From an uncultured Pelagibacteraceae bacterium (GTDB taxonomy: Bacteria > Pseudomonadota > Alphaproteobacteria > Pelagibacterales > Pelagibacteraceae), in the NCBI GenBank assembly GCA_902608305.1, contig CACLNK010000008.1, forward strand, positions 1-23,902: a DNA stretch of 23,902 bases. Reading direction: 5' to 3'. Position numbers and translations under genes: made by a program. The notes under the pieces are model-generated. The model had not been told where the DNA came from. It did not search any database and was given only the letters and a program-made list of their open reading frames with translations. The number at the start of each line of letters is the position of its first letter. The first letter of the stretch is position 1. Positions 22,653 to 23,902 of the stretch are shown here, piece by piece.

Positions 22653-23902
22653 TTTCTTTATTATATAATATTTGATTTTTTAAATTTTCAATATTGTTAC
22701 TTAATTCATTGTCAACTTTTTTTAATTTTTCTATAGTTTTTACAGAATGAATGATTGTCGTATGATCTCTTCCTGAAAATTCCCTACCAATTTCTGGCAA
22801 CGATTTTGATGTAAGAATTTTTGTTAAATAAATAGCTGTTTGTCTCGGTCTCACAAGGTATCTAGATCTTCGTGAAGAAAGCATCTCATTTTTACTAATC
22901 TTAAAAAACTTGCACACAATAGATTGAATTAAATCAATGGTCACTTTATTTTCGGACAAGTTTAATAAGTCTCTCAAAATTATTTTAACTTCAGATAAAT
23001 TTGGTACTTTATTATAAATTCTTGAGTAAGAAACAATTCTATTTAGCGCCCCTGTTAACTCCCGTATATTTGTAGTAATTTCTGAACTAATAAACTTTTG
23101 TATTTCATCGGGTATTTTAATTTGGTCCGAATAAAAGATTCTTAGTTCTTCGGACTTTGTTTTAACAATTTTATACCTAAGGTCATATTCTGCTTTTTGA
23201 ATATCAACTACTAATCCACCGGAAAATCTTGATTTTATTCTTTCTTGAATCCTCAATAATTTATTTGGAGGTCTATCTGCTGAAATTATGATTTGAGACC
23301 CTTTATCTAATAATGCATTAAATGTGTGAAAGAATTCTTCTTGCATTGCTTCTTTACCATTCATAAATTGAATATCATCTATAAGTAAAACATCAGTATT
23401 TCTAAAGTATTCCTTGAATTTAACCATTTCGTTTAATTTAATTGATCTTACAAATTGATACATGAAGCGTTCAGCTGAAATAAACATTACTTTGCTTCTT
23501 TCTTTTAAATTTAAACCAATTGCATTTAATAAATGTGTTTTACCCATACCCACTCCACTATAAATATATAGCGGATTATAATGAGAAATATCTTGTGATA
23601 CTTTTTTTGAAGCTTCAAAAGCAAGCTTATTGCTAAACCCTAATATAAAATTATCAAATTTTTTGTTGGGATCAATTCTGTTATATTGTAAGTAAGAATC
23701 TTTTATAAAAGATACATTGGCTTTAGTTTCAGAAGATTGACCATAATCATTTTGCTCTTGATGAATTTTGTGATCTTTTATTTCATGAATAGTAAACTCT
23801 ATTCTATTAATGTTTTTTTTATAGGATTTAATTATTTGTAAAATTTGGTCAAGATATCTTGAGGTAATCCAATCTCTTAGAAATCTGGTAGATACAGAAA
23901 TT
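22642..23902 (-). CDS. dnaA: Chromosomal replication initiator DnaA (5' end outside window)
   Basis: The frame is open from the right edge to the stop at 22642, so at least 419 residues are present and the true start lies beyond 23902. The visible part begins in the end of domain I (RFLRDWITSRYLDQIL), crosses a variable linker and enters the AAA+ domain at FDNFILGFSNKLAF. The Walker A motif is SGVGMGKTHLLNAIG, Walker B is LLIDDIQFM, and the arginine-finger helix contains RIKSRFSGGLV. The C-terminal DNA-binding domain has the DnaA signature LPEIGREFSGRDHTTIIHS. The GTG at 23553 falls within Walker A and is not a start. dnaN follows with an 11-base overlap. I saw no cluster of DnaA boxes in the window, so the origin is probably elsewhere. 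Confidence 0.96.
   Translation of the reverse strand, partial: ISVSTRFLRDWITSRYLDQILQIIKSYKKNINRIEFTIHEIKDHKIHQEQNDYGQSSETKANVSFIKDSYLQYNRIDPNKKFDNFILGFSNKLAFEASKKVSQDISHYNPLYIYSGVGMGKTHLLNAIGLNLKERSKVMFISAERFMYQFVRSIKLNEMVKFKEYFRNTDVLLIDDIQFMNGKEAMQEEFFHTFNALLDKGSQIIISADRPPNKLLRIQERIKSRFSGGLVVDIQKAEYDLRYKIVKTKSEELRIFYSDQIKIPDEIQKFISSEITTNIRELTGALNRIVSYSRIYNKVPNLSEVKIILRDLLNLSENKVTIDLIQSIVCKFFKISKNEMLSSRRSRYLVRPRQTAIYLTKILTSKSLPEIGREFSGRDHTTIIHSVKTIEKLKKVDNELSNNIENLKNQILYNKENEI

Noticed and set aside
22642..23553. dnaA as a 303-residue gene starting at a GTG
   Set aside because: The GTG codes for Val in the Walker A motif, and the frame stays open with DnaA-like sequence to the window edge.
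21540..23902. Replication origin near dnaA/dnaN
   Set aside because: I saw no group of TTATNCACA-type boxes, and nothing upstream of dnaA is visible in the window.
1..23902. CRISPR arrays, insertion sequences or attachment sites
   Set aside because: No regularly spaced repeats, transposase or integrase frames or flanking direct repeats were noticed.

Overview
The window looks like a piece of a streamlined, strongly AT-rich alphaproteobacterial chromosome, most likely SAR11 (Pelagibacterales). The reasons are Lys/Asn/Ile-rich proteins, genes packed with overlaps or a few bases between them, no mobile DNA, and alphaproteobacterial gene neighbourhoods: SUV3-like helicase with fdxA and carD, YqaA with DsbB and Coq7, and argH with lysA. 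The assignment comes from gene content and composition, not from a database match.

Layout. Positions 1-547 (+) hold the tail of a cut gene, a 32-residue membrane peptide and a PaaI-type thioesterase. Positions 562-7260 (-) hold, in transcription order, acetoacetyl-CoA synthetase, a PLP aminotransferase, and a TAXI-type TRAP transporter (binding protein, hairpin, fused permease). Positions 7437-11441 (+) are a tight operon: SUV3-like helicase, TerB-like protein, seven-iron ferredoxin FdxA and a CarD regulator with a lysine-rich tail. Between 11442 and 11767 lies a shared terminator and, on the minus strand, a gene for a 22-residue Lys/Arg/Ala peptide with its own promoter, 5' hairpin and strong ribosome binding site. 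Positions 11768-15094 (-) carry a long-chain acyl-CoA synthetase directly behind tRNA-Leu(CAA), and a glutamate dehydrogenase. Positions 15163-16763 (+) are yqaA-dsbB-coq7. Positions 16764-18058 (-) carry an HNH nuclease and a small esterase. Positions 18105-21543 (+) are argH, an LptM-like mini-lipoprotein, lysA and plsC. Positions 21540-23902 (-) are dnaN and dnaA; dnaA runs off the right edge.

How the parts fit. Central functions are amino-acid synthesis (ArgH, LysA), nitrogen and carbon entry (glutamate dehydrogenase, acyl-CoA and acetoacetyl-CoA synthetases), uptake of an unknown organic acid (TAXI), envelope biogenesis (PlsC, DsbB, LptM-like), quinone synthesis (Coq7) and replication (DnaA, DnaN). 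Most of the window is housekeeping. The less ordinary parts are the tiny genes (32, 22 and 39 residues), the hairpin between transporter subunits, the tRNA/acyl-CoA synthetase junction, and the TerB-like gene in the helicase-ferredoxin-CarD operon.

Start corrections. The acyl-CoA synthetase most likely starts at ATG 13498, because the longer TTG start lies inside the tRNA. The HNH protein most likely starts at ATG 17330. dnaA is open through the right edge and does not begin at 23553.
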